Positions 39,857 through 47,869 of a stretch of 64,000 nucleotides of DNA are shown here, piece after piece (position 1 is the stretch's first letter; the number at the start of each line of letters is the position of its first letter). The DNA comes from Flaviaestuariibacter flavus (GTDB taxonomy: Bacteria; Bacteroidota; Bacteroidia; Chitinophagales; Chitinophagaceae), in the NCBI RefSeq assembly GCF_004337505.1, contig NZ_SJZI01000008.1, positions 13,914 through 77,913 of the forward strand, read 5' to 3'. A model generated the notes under the pieces. That model saw only the letters and a program-made list of their open reading frames with translations, ran no database searches and was not told the origin of the DNA. Made by a program: the position numbers and the translations under genes.

Positions 39857-40072
39857 GCCCCGGCCAGCCCCTTCCGGCCCCCCTGTCCCCCGAAGGAGGC
39901 ACTTAGGCCAAGGATACTTATCTCGATCACAACTTTTCTAAAGTATTAGGTTCAAACAAAGGCCCGGATCGCGATGCGATCCGGGCCTTTGTTTTGCATC
40001 CGCTCATAATTTATGTCTGAGGAAAAAGGAAACACCGACCTAAGTGCCCCCTTCGGGGGACAGGGGGCTTCC
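39857..40072. repeat. Nested palindrome whose right arm enters the DUF72 gene (copy D)
   Basis: Left arm 39876-39907 (…tgtcccccgaaggaggcact…) and right arm 40039-40072 are complementary at 28 of the first 30 positions. The central hairpin at 39954-39994 has a 19-bp stem with GAT loop. The right arm encodes residues 10-20 of the DUF72 protein. Confidence 0.78.
39954..39994. terminator. 19-bp hairpin with A- and T-tracts
   Basis: aaacaaaggcccggatcgc pairs with gcgatccgggcctttgttt around GAT. A likely terminator for the kinase/regulator operon, embedded in the copy D palindrome. Confidence 0.75.
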
Positions 40073-40792
40073 CTCGAATGGCGCATCGGCTGCTCCGGCT
40101 TTCACTATGATAGCTGGAAGGAAATTTTCTACCCGAAGGGGCTTGCCAAGAGCCGTTGGCTGGAATATTACTGCGGGCATTTCAGCACACTCGAGATCAA
40201 CAATACCTTTTACCGCTTTCCCGAGCCGCGCACCCTGGAGCGCTGGTACAACATCGCCCCCGAAGGTTTTACGTTTACCATCAAAGCACCCCAGGACATT
40301 ACGCATGTGCAGCGCTTCGAAGGGACCGAAGACCTCGTGGAGCTGCTTTACCGGACGCTTTCGGAAGGACTGCAGGACAAGCTTGGCTGCGTTCTATTCC
40401 AGCTGCCGCCCTCGCAGGTCTACGATGAGGCCTTCCTCGACCGGGTGCTGGGCCAGCTGAGCACCGAGTACAACAACGTGATCGAGTTCCGGCACCCGAG
40501 CTGGTGGAAGCCGTCGGTGTACGACCGCCTGCACAGCGAGGGTGTTACCTTCAGCGGCTCGTCCTACCCGGGGCTTTCGCCGGATGTCATCTCCAACGCG
40601 CCCCTCATTTATTACCGTTTCCACGGGGTGCCGAAACTGTATTATTCGGGGTACTCCGAAGAATTCATCGGCCAGATCGTGAACCTGGTGAAGACCGATC
40701 CGCTGGCCCGCAAGGCCTATCTCTATTTCAACAACACCGCCGAAGCAAAGGCGCCCGTCAATGCCAAACAAGCACAGGCAATGACCCGGTAG
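40013..40792 (+). CDS. DUF72 family protein
   Basis: A 259-residue DUF72 protein (TIM-barrel-like fold, function unknown): WRIGCSGFHYDSWKEIFYP, the conserved EINNTFYRFP, FTIKAPQDITH and the C-terminal YRFHGVPKLYYSGYSEE with YLYFNNTAEAKAP. The domain normally begins within a few residues of the start; here about 22 residues precede it, and half of these (LSAPFGGQGAS) are encoded by a repeat arm. No alternative ATG, GTG or TTG lies between the arm and the domain. Confidence 0.92.
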   Translation: MSEEKGNTDLSAPFGGQGASLEWRIGCSGFHYDSWKEIFYPKGLAKSRWLEYYCGHFSTLEINNTFYRFPEPRTLERWYNIAPEGFTFTIKAPQDITHVQRFEGTEDLVELLYRTLSEGLQDKLGCVLFQLPPSQVYDEAFLDRVLGQLSTEYNNVIEFRHPSWWKPSVYDRLHSEGVTFSGSSYPGLSPDVISNAPLIYYRFHGVPKLYYSGYSEEFIGQIVNLVKTDPLARKAYLYFNNTAEAKAPVNAKQAQAMTR

Positions 40793-40804
40793 CACAGGAA
40801 ACCG

Positions 40805-40812
40805 TATATTTA
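40805..40812 (+). promoter_or_regulatory. Putative -7 element (TATATTTA)
   Basis: One mismatch to TAnnTTTG, 27 bases before ATG 40840. Confidence 0.4.
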
Positions 40813-40839
40813 CGGCCGCTAAAACAATCCAACTGCGTC

Positions 40840-41640
40840 ATGAGAAAATCCTTCCTGCTACTGGCAATACCGGTCGTGACTTTTTTTGTCTCCTGCTCCA
40901 AACCTGCTGTCTCCAATGATGACGATGAACCCGCAAGCACCGGTTCCCGCGTGTGCGACAGTCTCCGCGCCAACCGGATTACCGGCAATAACAACGCCCT
41001 TGTAGGCGACTACGTCACCTTGCGCATCCGGGAGCAGATCTTCGCAAACGACTTTGTGTACATCAACTGGTGGGGACCCGGCAATTATTCCGACCAGGGG
41101 CATAGTTCCATCTCATTCAGCAACGTCAACCTCGGCACCTCCGGCTGGTACCACGTGCGCCTCAGTTCCATGAACCAGGGATGTGAAAAGGAAGACAGCG
41201 TGTACGTGAACGTAGGACTGCCCCAGGGCACGCCGTCCTGCAACCTGGCGCTGAATACAATCAGCTACAGCAATATGGGCACCGCTCCTATAACCACGGT
41301 CACCAAGACCTTTAATTCCCTCAACCTGCGCGTGCTCCGGGCCGGTTCTTCCAGCGGCAGCATCGAACTGCAGTTCCACCCCTACTTCCGTGACAAGGAA
41401 CCTATCGACGGCATTTACGAAGTAAGCACGAACCCGGCGCAGAATGATTTTCTTGCCAACAGCATCTACATTAGCTCGGTAGCCCAAAGCATCTTCTTCC
41501 AGGGCAATAACGAGCAACAGAAAATCTACATCAGCCACGTCAACGGCAAGCTGCAAGCGCAGTTTTGCAACATCGCCATGTCGGGCAGCAACGGCTGGTC
41601 GTGGACGACCGCGGTGTCGGGCACGCTCAGGGAGCTGTAA
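40840..41640 (+). CDS. Lipoprotein of unknown function
   Basis: From ATG 40840 the protein has 266 residues with a lipoprotein signal (MRKSFLLLAIPVVTFFVSC). The mature protein starts with an acidic linker (SNDDDEPAST), then a beta-sandwich region resembling an Ig/PKD-like repeat (YINWWGPGNYSDQGHSSISF, SGWYHVRLSSMNQGCEKEDS), then a second beta domain ending SWTTAVSGTLREL. The frame is open back to 40504, but that part runs antisense to or out of frame with DUF72. No known enzymatic motif. Confidence 0.8.
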   Translation: MRKSFLLLAIPVVTFFVSCSKPAVSNDDDEPASTGSRVCDSLRANRITGNNNALVGDYVTLRIREQIFANDFVYINWWGPGNYSDQGHSSISFSNVNLGTSGWYHVRLSSMNQGCEKEDSVYVNVGLPQGTPSCNLALNTISYSNMGTAPITTVTKTFNSLNLRVLRAGSSSGSIELQFHPYFRDKEPIDGIYEVSTNPAQNDFLANSIYISSVAQSIFFQGNNEQQKIYISHVNGKLQAQFCNIAMSGSNGWSWTTAVSGTLREL

Positions 41641-41668
41641 GATGGCTGATGTCTGATGTCTGATTTTA
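41641..41668. repeat. Single-arm heptamer repeat, TGATNTC family
   Basis: tgatgtc-tgatgtc-tgatttt preceded by a degenerate gatggc unit, starting directly after the lipoprotein stop. No opposing arm. Confidence 0.65.
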
Positions 41669-41686
41669 GAGACGCCTGAAATAACG

Positions 41687-41710
41687 AAAACCCTCCTGCC
41701 GGAGGGTTTT
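41687..41710. terminator. Bidirectional intrinsic terminator
   Basis: 10-bp stem aaaaccctcc / ggagggtttt with TGCC loop between convergent genes. Confidence 0.88.
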
Positions 41711-41770
41711 ATCTTTTGTTGGTATCAAACCTGAATTACCAACAGACTAATAGACCAACAGACTGCCTCC

Positions 41771-43201
41771 TTAACACTCGCTAAGACTGAGCGGAATGTT
41801 GATGGCGAGCCCCCCTTCAGCGGTTTCCTTGTATTTGCTGTTCATGTCGAGCGCGGTGGCCCACATGGTATCCACCACCGCGTCGAGCGAAACCTTGGCG
41901 TAGTCGGGTGCGCTTTGCAGGGCCAGCTGCGAGGCAGTGATGGCCTTGATGGCACCCATGGTGTTGCGTTCGATGCAGGGCACCTGCACCAGCCCCGCAA
42001 TCGGATCGCAGGTCATGCCGAGGTGATGCTCCATCGCGATCTCGGCCGCCATCAGCGCCTGGCGTTGCGAGCCGCCGAGGGCTTCGGTGAGCGCCGCCGC
42101 CGCCATCGAAGAAGAAACGCCGATCTCGGCCTGGCAGCCGCCCATGGCAGCGGAAATGGTCGCTCCCTTTTTAAAGATGGACCCGATCTCGGAAGCCGTC
42201 AGCAGGAACTGCACCACCTTGTCTTCGGTAACGTCGGGGTAGAAAACGGTATAATAATGCAGCACCGCCGGGATCACGCCTGCAGCGCCGTTGGTCGGTG
42301 CCGTCACCACGCGGCTGAAGGAGGCATTCTCCTCGTTCACCGCCAGTGCGAAGCAGCTTACCCAATCAAGAATGTATTGAAAATGATTGCCGCCCGTGCG
42401 GATCGATTCCACCCAGGTTTCATAGCTGTCGTAGGGCTTTCCCGCCAGGAGGCGCTTCGCCAGGTCGGCGGCGCGGCGTTTTACGTTGAGGCCACCAGGT
42501 AGCGTGCCGCCGGTGTGCGAGCCGCGGTAGACGCATTCCTGCATCACCTTCCAGATCTTCAGCACGCCGGCCCTTGTTTCCGCTTCGCCGCGCCAGGCGC
42601 TTTCATTTTCCAGCACCACCTCGTTGATGGTGAGCCCGGTCTTGCGGCACCAGTGCAGCAACTCCTCGGCATCATTGATGGGGAAGGGCAGCTGTACCGC
42701 CGAAGCCTCCTGGTTCTCCCCTTCCTTCACTACGAAGCCGCCGCCGATGGAATAGTAGGTCTCGGCAAGCGAGCGCCCGTCGGAAAGTGTGACCAGGAAC
42801 GTGAGCGCGTTGGGGTGAAAGGGCAGCGACTCGGTCATCAGGAATTCGATATCGGTGGCCGGGTCAAAGACTACTTCATGTATGCCGCCGAGGCGGATCT
42901 TTTTACCTGCGGCGATGCGCGCGATTATGGGATCGAGATCGGCCACGGGGACGGTCACCGGGTCTTCGCCGGCGAGGCCGAGCTGCACGGCAACATCGGT
43001 GCCGTGGCCCTTGCCCGTCTTGGCCAGCGAGCCGTAAAGCAGCACCTTCACCGATTGCGCCAAATGCAGAAGGTCCTGCTGCTGCAGGACCTCTGTAAAG
43101 CGTTGCGCCGCCCGCCAGGGTCCCAGGGTATGAGAACTGGATGGGCCGATGCCTATTTTAAAAATATCGAATACGGAGATCGCTTCGTGTGCCACAAGCA
43201 A
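41771..43201 (-). CDS. sdaA: L-serine ammonia-lyase, iron-sulfur dependent
   Basis: A 476-residue single-chain serine dehydratase turning L-serine into pyruvate and ammonia. The N-terminal beta domain has [14 protein letters not shown]; the C-terminal alpha domain has [29 protein letters not shown] and [18 protein letters not shown]. The Cys in these last motifs are expected ligands of the [4Fe-4S] cluster that binds serine. Single gene on its strand; the start could be one of several near the N-terminus. Confidence 0.95.
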   Translation of the reverse strand: MLVAHEAISVFDIFKIGIGPSSSHTLGPWRAAQRFTEVLQQQDLLHLAQSVKVLLYGSLAKTGKGHGTDVAVQLGLAGEDPVTVPVADLDPIIARIAAGKKIRLGGIHEVVFDPATDIEFLMTESLPFHPNALTFLVTLSDGRSLAETYYSIGGGFVVKEGENQEASAVQLPFPINDAEELLHWCRKTGLTINEVVLENESAWRGEAETRAGVLKIWKVMQECVYRGSHTGGTLPGGLNVKRRAADLAKRLLAGKPYDSYETWVESIRTGGNHFQYILDWVSCFALAVNEENASFSRVVTAPTNGAAGVIPAVLHYYTVFYPDVTEDKVVQFLLTASEIGSIFKKGATISAAMGGCQAEIGVSSSMAAAALTEALGGSQRQALMAAEIAMEHHLGMTCDPIAGLVQVPCIERNTMGAIKAITASQLALQSAPDYAKVSLDAVVDTMWATALDMNSKYKETAEGGLAINIPLSLSEC

Positions 43202-43228
43202 GCTTTTGGCAAAGGTACCGCAATGGCG

Positions 43229-43717
43229 TTATTGCACGTCGTTCACCGTAATGTTAAAGACAAGGATCGAGTTGGCGGGGATCGAGTTGCTGCCGCTGCC
43301 TACGGCCTGTGCGCCATAGCCAAGTGTCGGCGGGATAAAGAGCTGGATGCGGCCGCCGGAGTTGACCTTGGGCAGGAGCGCCGTCCAGCCGCGGATCACC
43401 TGGCCCAGCGGGAAGGTGGCGGTGGCGGAATCGAAGCGGTTGCCGTTGGTGAGGTAGCCGGCATAGGTAGCGTTCACCGTGGAGCAGCCGTTGGGTGTAG
43501 CGCCGCCGCCCTGTTGCAGCACGCGGTAGTAGGCGCCGGAACAGTGTTTGGTGGCATTGGTGATATTGTTGGAAGCCAGGTAATTCTCAACCGCCGTGAC
43601 TTCGGAAGCGGGAGCTATCACCGCGCATTCGTCGAAGCGGCAGCCGGTGTCTTTTGCCTTCAGGCAGCCGGTCAGCACAAATGCGGCGGCGCTGGCGGCG
43701 AATAGGATTCTCATCAT
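43229..43717 (-). CDS. FKBP-type peptidyl-prolyl isomerase, lipoprotein
   Basis: From ATG 43717 (MMRILFAASAAAFVLTGC) the protein has 162 residues with a lipobox Cys. The FKBP domain covers about 65-160: YYRVLQQGGG, VNATYAGYLTNGNRFDSATA, FPLGQVIRGWTALLPKVNSG and IPPTLGYG with ANSILVFNITV. Four extra Cys (CRFDEC, KHC, GC) in the mature part suggest disulfides. It folds proteins at prolyl bonds in the periplasm or at the outer membrane. Confidence 0.92.
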   Translation of the reverse strand: MMRILFAASAAAFVLTGCLKAKDTGCRFDECAVIAPASEVTAVENYLASNNITNATKHCSGAYYRVLQQGGGATPNGCSTVNATYAGYLTNGNRFDSATATFPLGQVIRGWTALLPKVNSGGRIQLFIPPTLGYGAQAVGSGSNSIPANSILVFNITVNDVQ

Positions 43718-43743
43718 TATGGTTCGTGTTTTCTTGTGGACAA

Positions 43744-44073
43744 TCAGGAGGCATCTTTCGCTGCATCGCGGTCGCGCCGCAGCAACACCTGGTAACGCTC
43801 TTCGTTCTGGTCCCACTCGTGCTGGGCCGAAAAATAGCTCATGAAAAGTACGATGCCGATGGCCGCCACCACCACCACCAGGATCACCGAGGAATGGGTG
43901 CGGATGACAGCGGTGGCACGCTCGTACCAGCCCGTGGCGATGGCGGCAAAGAGCGCCACTACGATGACGACGGCAAGGGGCAGGCCCGAGCCGAGGTGGG
44001 AGGCGATGGTCTTGCGGCGATCGCGCTGCACCGACCAGTATTCTACGAAGCGCTTTTCTTCAGGAGTGAGCAT
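43744..44073 (-). CDS. Small membrane protein of unknown function
   Basis: A 109-residue protein with a charged N-terminus (MLTPEEKRFVEYWSVQRDR), two membrane helices (about 33-50 and 62-82) and a charged C-terminal tail (HEWDQNEERYQVLLRRDRD). Both ends are probably cytoplasmic. No family recognised. The start codon lies only 6 bases after the tRNA terminator hairpin and T-run. The next gene downstream on the strand is the FKBP lipoprotein. Confidence 0.78.
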   Translation of the reverse strand: MLTPEEKRFVEYWSVQRDRRKTIASHLGSGLPLAVVIVVALFAAIATGWYERATAVIRTHSSVILVVVVAAIGIVLFMSYFSAQHEWDQNEERYQVLLRRDRDAAKDAS

Positions 44074-44079
44074 ATACCA

Positions 44080-44103
44080 AAAAATCCCGCGGACGGGATT
44101 TTT
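44080..44103 (-). terminator. Intrinsic terminator of tRNA-Cys
   Basis: Stem aaaaatcccg / cgggattttt with CGGA loop, followed on the minus strand by a T-run. It is 8 bases past the tRNA 3' end and just before the ATG at 44073. Confidence 0.8.
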
Positions 44104-44111
44104 TTTGTTTG

Positions 44112-44182
44112 AGGTACCAAGCAGATTCGAACTGCTGTAGCAGCTTTTGCAGAGCTGAGCCTAGCCACTCGGCCATGGTACC
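44112..44182 (-). tRNA. tRNA-Cys (GCA)
   Basis: On the minus strand a complete cloverleaf: acceptor GGTACCA pairing with TGGTACC, anticodon stem CAGCT/AGCTG with loop CTGCAAA (anticodon GCA), T arm with GTTCGAATC, discriminator U as expected for Cys. CCA is not encoded. Confidence 0.95.
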
Positions 44183-44292
44183 GGATGAGTGAATTCTGTT
44201 TCCCGGCCAACAACTTGTTGGACGGGGAGCGAAAATAGATATTTTTACCCAATCAATTCATTTCCACCTCTTTTTTTTAAACAACGACCTTC

Positions 44293-45168
44293 ATGGCCTT
44301 CATTGCCGAATCCGAACTGATTATCAACGCCCGCGGCGCCGTTTACCACCTTGATGTCCGCCCCGAAGAACTGGCAACCACGGTCATTACCGTGGGCGAC
44401 CCCTTCCGCGTCAAAGAAGTAAGCAAGCACTTCGACCGCATCGAGGTGCAACGCGAGCACCGCGAATTTGTGACCCACACAGGCTATATCGGTAACCGCC
44501 GCCTGTCGGTAGTGAGCACCGGCATCGGCCCCGACAATATCGACATCGTTTTCAACGAGCTCGACGCGCTGGTGAATATCGACTTCGAGACCCGCACCAT
44601 CAAGCCGGAGCTCACCGCGCTCAACGTCGTGCGGATGGGTACTTCCGGCTCCCTGCAGGCTCATATCCCGGTCGATTCCTTCGTCGCTTCCACCTACGGG
44701 CTCGGCCTCGACAACCTGCTCAACTTCTACCGCCTCGAGCAGAATACGGAAGAAGCATCGCTGCTTCAATCCTTCAACACCCACACCCAGCTCACCTTCA
44801 CCCAGCCCTATATCAGCGGCGCGGCTCCTTCCCTGCTGAAGAACTTCGTGGACGGTTACCACCAGGGCATCACCGTCACCTGCCCGGGCTTCTATGGTCC
44901 GCAGGGCCGGGTACTGCGCCTCGGCATCCGCAACCCGCAGCTCATCGACCGCCTTACCGAGTTCCGCTTCGGCAACCATTTCATCTCCAATTTCGAAATG
45001 GAAACCTCGGCCATTTACGGGCTCGGCCGCCTGCTGGGCCATCACTGCCTCTCGCTCAGCGCGATCGTGGCCAACCGCGTCGCACGGGAGTTTTCCAAGG
45101 ACGGCGGAGCACTCGTAGAGCGGCTCATCGAGAAAAGCCTCGGTATTTTGAGTAACTTGCCCTCATGA
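44293..45168 (+). CDS. Nucleoside phosphorylase (PNP/UDP family)
   Basis: A 291-residue member of the purine/uridine phosphorylase superfamily: ATTVITVGDPFRVKEVSKHF (phosphate and ribose loop), VVSTGIGPDNIDIVFNELDA, VVRMGTSGSLQ and FEMETSAIYGLGRLLGHHC (base/ribose-binding Glu-Met-Glu). It resembles uridine phosphorylase-like proteins of Bacteroidota and probably splits a nucleoside with phosphate for salvage; the base is not decided. Stands alone, divergent from the tRNA. Confidence 0.9.
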   Translation: MAFIAESELIINARGAVYHLDVRPEELATTVITVGDPFRVKEVSKHFDRIEVQREHREFVTHTGYIGNRRLSVVSTGIGPDNIDIVFNELDALVNIDFETRTIKPELTALNVVRMGTSGSLQAHIPVDSFVASTYGLGLDNLLNFYRLEQNTEEASLLQSFNTHTQLTFTQPYISGAAPSLLKNFVDGYHQGITVTCPGFYGPQGRVLRLGIRNPQLIDRLTEFRFGNHFISNFEMETSAIYGLGRLLGHHCLSLSAIVANRVAREFSKDGGALVERLIEKSLGILSNLPS

Positions 45169-45170
45169 TC

Positions 45171-45296
45171 GAGAGAAAGAACGCAGATCTTTTATGATCC
45201 TTATGATTTGCGCAGATACCGTTACTGGCGCCAGCCAATCATAATAACTCATAATCAATCTGCGTATTCCGCGTGCGGAATCAGCGTTCGTTCTCA
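45171..45296 (+). repeat. Mosaic inverted repeat, GAGAGAA-ACGCAGAT family (copy 3)
   Basis: Left end gagagaaagaacgcagatct then tttatgatccttatgat; right end cataatcaatctgcgtattc, cgcgtgcgg and aatcagcgttcgttctca. The centre (gcgcagataccgttactggc) differs from the other copies. Its right end reaches to within 13 bases of dapF. Confidence 0.78.
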
Positions 45297-45308
45297 TTCC
45301 TGTTCCTC

Positions 45309-46091
45309 ATGAAACACACATTTTACAAATACCAGGGTACCGGCAATGACTTCGTGCTTTTCGATAACCGCGATGGCCGGTACAACGGGCTTGAAACGCG
45401 CGTCATCCGCCGGCTTTGCGACCGTCGCTTCGGCATCGGGGCCGACGGCCTGATGTTGCTGAACAAGCACCCCGACTACGATTTCGAGATGAAATATTAC
45501 AATGCCGACGGCCGCGAAAGCAGCATGTGCGGCAACGGCGGCCGCTCCCTGGTGAAGTTCGCCGCCGATCTCGGCATCGTGCAAACCGAGTATCGCTTCC
45601 TTGCCGTAGACGGTCCCCACGAAGCCTCCATCGAGCTCGACGGCAACGTGGCGCTCCGGATGCAGGATGTGAACGAAGTACGCCACGACGGCTCCAACTT
45701 TATTCTCAACACCGGCTCGCCCCACTTTGTGCACCTCACCGACGACGTCATGGGAAAGGATATGGTGCGCATCGGCCGCCAGATCCGCAACAGCCCCGAA
45801 TTTGAAAAAGAAGGCATCAACGTGAACTTCGTAGAGCAGACCCGCGAAGACGATGAGATCATCGTGCGTACCTACGAGCGCGGTGTGGAAGACGAAACCC
45901 TTTCCTGCGGCACCGGCGTAACGGCCGCCGCACTGGTATGTGCCCACAACGAGAATGGCTTCAACCGCGTTGACGTGCGCACCCGCGGCGGGCGCCTGGC
46001 CGTTGAATTTGACAAGAGCGGCAACCACTTCTCCAACGTGTGGCTCATCGGTCCCGCCGAGCGCGTTTTTGAAGGCATCATCGATTTCTGA
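45309..46091 (+). CDS. dapF: Diaminopimelate epimerase
   Basis: Interconverts LL- and meso-diaminopimelate for lysine and peptidoglycan. From ATG 45309 (MKHTFYKYQGTGNDFVLFDN) the protein has 260 residues; the frame upstream is repeat sequence. The two catalytic cysteines are Cys74 in SSMCGNGGRS and Cys200 in TLSCGTGVTAA. FGIGADGLMLL and the RTYERGVEDE segment complete the substrate site. The stop TGA is the first unit of a heptamer repeat. Confidence 0.97.
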   Translation: MKHTFYKYQGTGNDFVLFDNRDGRYNGLETRVIRRLCDRRFGIGADGLMLLNKHPDYDFEMKYYNADGRESSMCGNGGRSLVKFAADLGIVQTEYRFLAVDGPHEASIELDGNVALRMQDVNEVRHDGSNFILNTGSPHFVHLTDDVMGKDMVRIGRQIRNSPEFEKEGINVNFVEQTREDDEIIVRTYERGVEDETLSCGTGVTAAALVCAHNENGFNRVDVRTRGGRLAVEFDKSGNHFSNVWLIGPAERVFEGIIDF

Positions 46092-46158
46092 TCTCGGATC
46101 TCCCGCCTCGGATTTGGATTCACCAAAATCAGACATCCGGCATCGGAGATCGTAAAAT
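46089..46158. repeat. Heptamer inverted repeat, TGATNTC family
   Basis: Left arm tgatctc-ggatctc-ccgcctc-ggatttg; right arm on the complement cgatctc-cgatgcc-ggatgtc-tgatttt. Period seven. It lies between dapF and the Nudix gene, which point the same way. Confidence 0.75.
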
Positions 46159-46164
46159 CTTAGT

Positions 46165-46629
46165 ATGGCCTTGTTTAATATCCGTGTCTACGGCCTCCTG
46201 GTAAATGAACAACGGGAAGTGCTGGTGACCGACGAGTGGATCCGCGGGATGAAGATCACCAAGTTTCCCGGCGGCGGGCTCGAGTTTGGCGAAGGCACGC
46301 GCGACTGCCTCCGGCGCGAGTTCCTGGAGGAAATGAACCTGAAGGTGGAAGTGGGCGCGCACCTTTATACCACCGACTTCTACCAGCAATCAGCTTTCAA
46401 CCCCGAGCACCAGATCGTTTCCATTTACTATATCGTGAAGGCGCTGGAGCCCATTTCAGTACGCATCAGCACGCAGCCCTTCGACTTCGACGACGCCCAG
46501 CGGGCGCGCTACAAAGAAGAACGCGAATGCGAGTCGTTCCGCTTTATTCCCTGGGAGCAGTTTTCAGAAGACAGCGTGCACCTGCCGATTGATAAAGTGG
46601 CAGCGCGGATATTCAAGGAAATGCGGTAA
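46165..46629 (+). CDS. Nudix hydrolase
   Basis: A 154-residue protein with the Nudix box GGLEFGEGTRDCLRREFLEE (matching GX5EX7REUXEE), inside the usual alpha/beta sandwich. It hydrolyses a nucleoside diphosphate linked to another group; the substrate cannot be read from sequence. Its TAA stop is the first unit of an octamer repeat that fills the gap to the convergent transporter. Confidence 0.92.
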   Translation: MALFNIRVYGLLVNEQREVLVTDEWIRGMKITKFPGGGLEFGEGTRDCLRREFLEEMNLKVEVGAHLYTTDFYQQSAFNPEHQIVSIYYIVKALEPISVRISTQPFDFDDAQRARYKEERECESFRFIPWEQFSEDSVHLPIDKVAARIFKEMR

Positions 46630-46736
46630 TGAGTTAATGTGGTAATGAATGGAAGGAACAGGGCTGTAAAAAAAACGCTTCGGAACATATCTTTTATCAC
46701 ATTACCGGATTACCACATTACCACATTACCGCATTA
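46627..46736. repeat. Octamer inverted repeat, TAATGNGG family
   Basis: Left arm taatgagt-taatgtgg-taatgaat; right arm on the complement taatgcgg-taatgtgg-taatgtgg-taatccgg-taatgtga. Period eight. It runs exactly from the TAA stop of the Nudix gene to the TAA stop of the convergent transporter gene. Confidence 0.82.
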
Positions 46737-47537
46737 ACCTGCCGTTGGTATCGGCGTCACCTCTCCCTCATCATCGCCCGCGGCGGATCGTTTCATCCGG
46801 TCGGACACATCGCGGCCGAGGTATTTTTCAATGCGCTTTTCCACCCATACGATCGCCGGCGTGAGCACGATGGCGGCGGTGAACTTGTAGATATAGTTCA
46901 TGATGCCGAAGCTCAGGATCTGCTGCCAGGTGAACACGCCCCAGAAGGCGATGAAGAGCACGATATAGCTGTCTACCAGCTGCGACACCAGCGTGGAGCC
47001 CGTTGCCCGCAGCCAGATATGCCGCCCCCCGGTGGCCTTCTTGATCTTGTGAAAGACATATACATCCACCAGCTGGCTGACGCCGAAGGCGACGATGGAG
47101 CCGACGATGATCCGCATGCCTTGCCCGAAGATGCCGCTGAAGGCGGTCTGCATGTTGTCGATGCCGTTGCGCTTGCCGCTGCCGATCCAGAAGTCGGCCG
47201 GCGGCACACCGATGGCCATGAAATACATCAGGAAGGCATAAGCGATGAGGCAGATGGCGATCAGGGAGATCCGCCGCACCACTTTGGGCCCGTAAAATTC
47301 GTTGACGATATCGGTCATGATGAACTCGAGCGGCCACAGCAACACCCCGCAGGTGAGGTTGAAGGCAAGGCCGCTTTGTCCGAACATGGTGAAGTTGACC
47401 GGGGCAACGCCTACCAGCTTTTCAAAGGAAAAGATCTTGGTGCCGATCGATTCGGCGATGAGCGCGTTGGCCACGAAAAAGGCCGACATAGCCAGCAGCA
47501 GCTTGGTGGGCTTGTCTTTAACTATTGAAGACACCAT
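46734..47537 (-). CDS. Queuosine-precursor transporter (VUT family)
   Basis: A 267-residue membrane protein of the YhhQ/VUT_1 family: an N-terminal cytoplasmic segment, about six helices, and the family motif FIMTDIVNEFYGPKVVRRIS. GSIVAFGVSQLVDVYVFHKI and STLVSQLVDSYIVLFIAFWG are the paired half-repeats. It imports preQ0/preQ1 for queuosine in tRNA. The stop lies in an octamer repeat, and the start overlaps the preceding small membrane-protein gene by 20 bases. Confidence 0.92.
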   Translation of the reverse strand: MVSSIVKDKPTKLLLAMSAFFVANALIAESIGTKIFSFEKLVGVAPVNFTMFGQSGLAFNLTCGVLLWPLEFIMTDIVNEFYGPKVVRRISLIAICLIAYAFLMYFMAIGVPPADFWIGSGKRNGIDNMQTAFSGIFGQGMRIIVGSIVAFGVSQLVDVYVFHKIKKATGGRHIWLRATGSTLVSQLVDSYIVLFIAFWGVFTWQQILSFGIMNYIYKFTAAIVLTPAIVWVEKRIEKYLGRDVSDRMKRSAAGDDEGEVTPIPTAG

Positions 47538-47817
47538 TTAAAAAGAGTATGTATTGTATTTGTAAAAGCAGGCAGATGAAGTTAGCCAGCACCAGCCAGC
47601 GGGGCAGCGTGGCTGCCAGCCGGCGACGCATCAACAAGATAGCATATATCGCGTTGACCAGCGGGTTGAAGAGTGCGGCAAGCACGAAACCGGCAACGCC
47701 GATGGTGGAAACAACCACCTGCGCCCCACCCGGAATACCCGCCCGGAGCCCCAGCGCCAGCAGGAAGAAAACGTTGCAGATGAGGGCGATACGACTTAAA
47801 AAAAGCGTCAGGCGCAT
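47518..47817 (-). CDS. Small membrane protein of unknown function
   Basis: A 99-residue protein with about three predicted membrane helices (LFLSRIALICNVFFLLALGL, then a VVSTIGVAGFVLAALFNPLV segment, and WLVLANFICLLLQIQYILFL). It overlaps the transporter start by 20 bases on the same strand, so the two are probably co-translated. No family recognised; the overlap and clean membrane pattern support it as real. Confidence 0.72.
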   Translation of the reverse strand: MRLTLFLSRIALICNVFFLLALGLRAGIPGGAQVVVSTIGVAGFVLAALFNPLVNAIYAILLMRRRLAATLPRWLVLANFICLLLQIQYILFLNGVFNS

Positions 47818-47869
47818 AAAGCGATTTGCTGCAAAATAATCTTACTTTGCCCAGATTTAAACTAACGAT

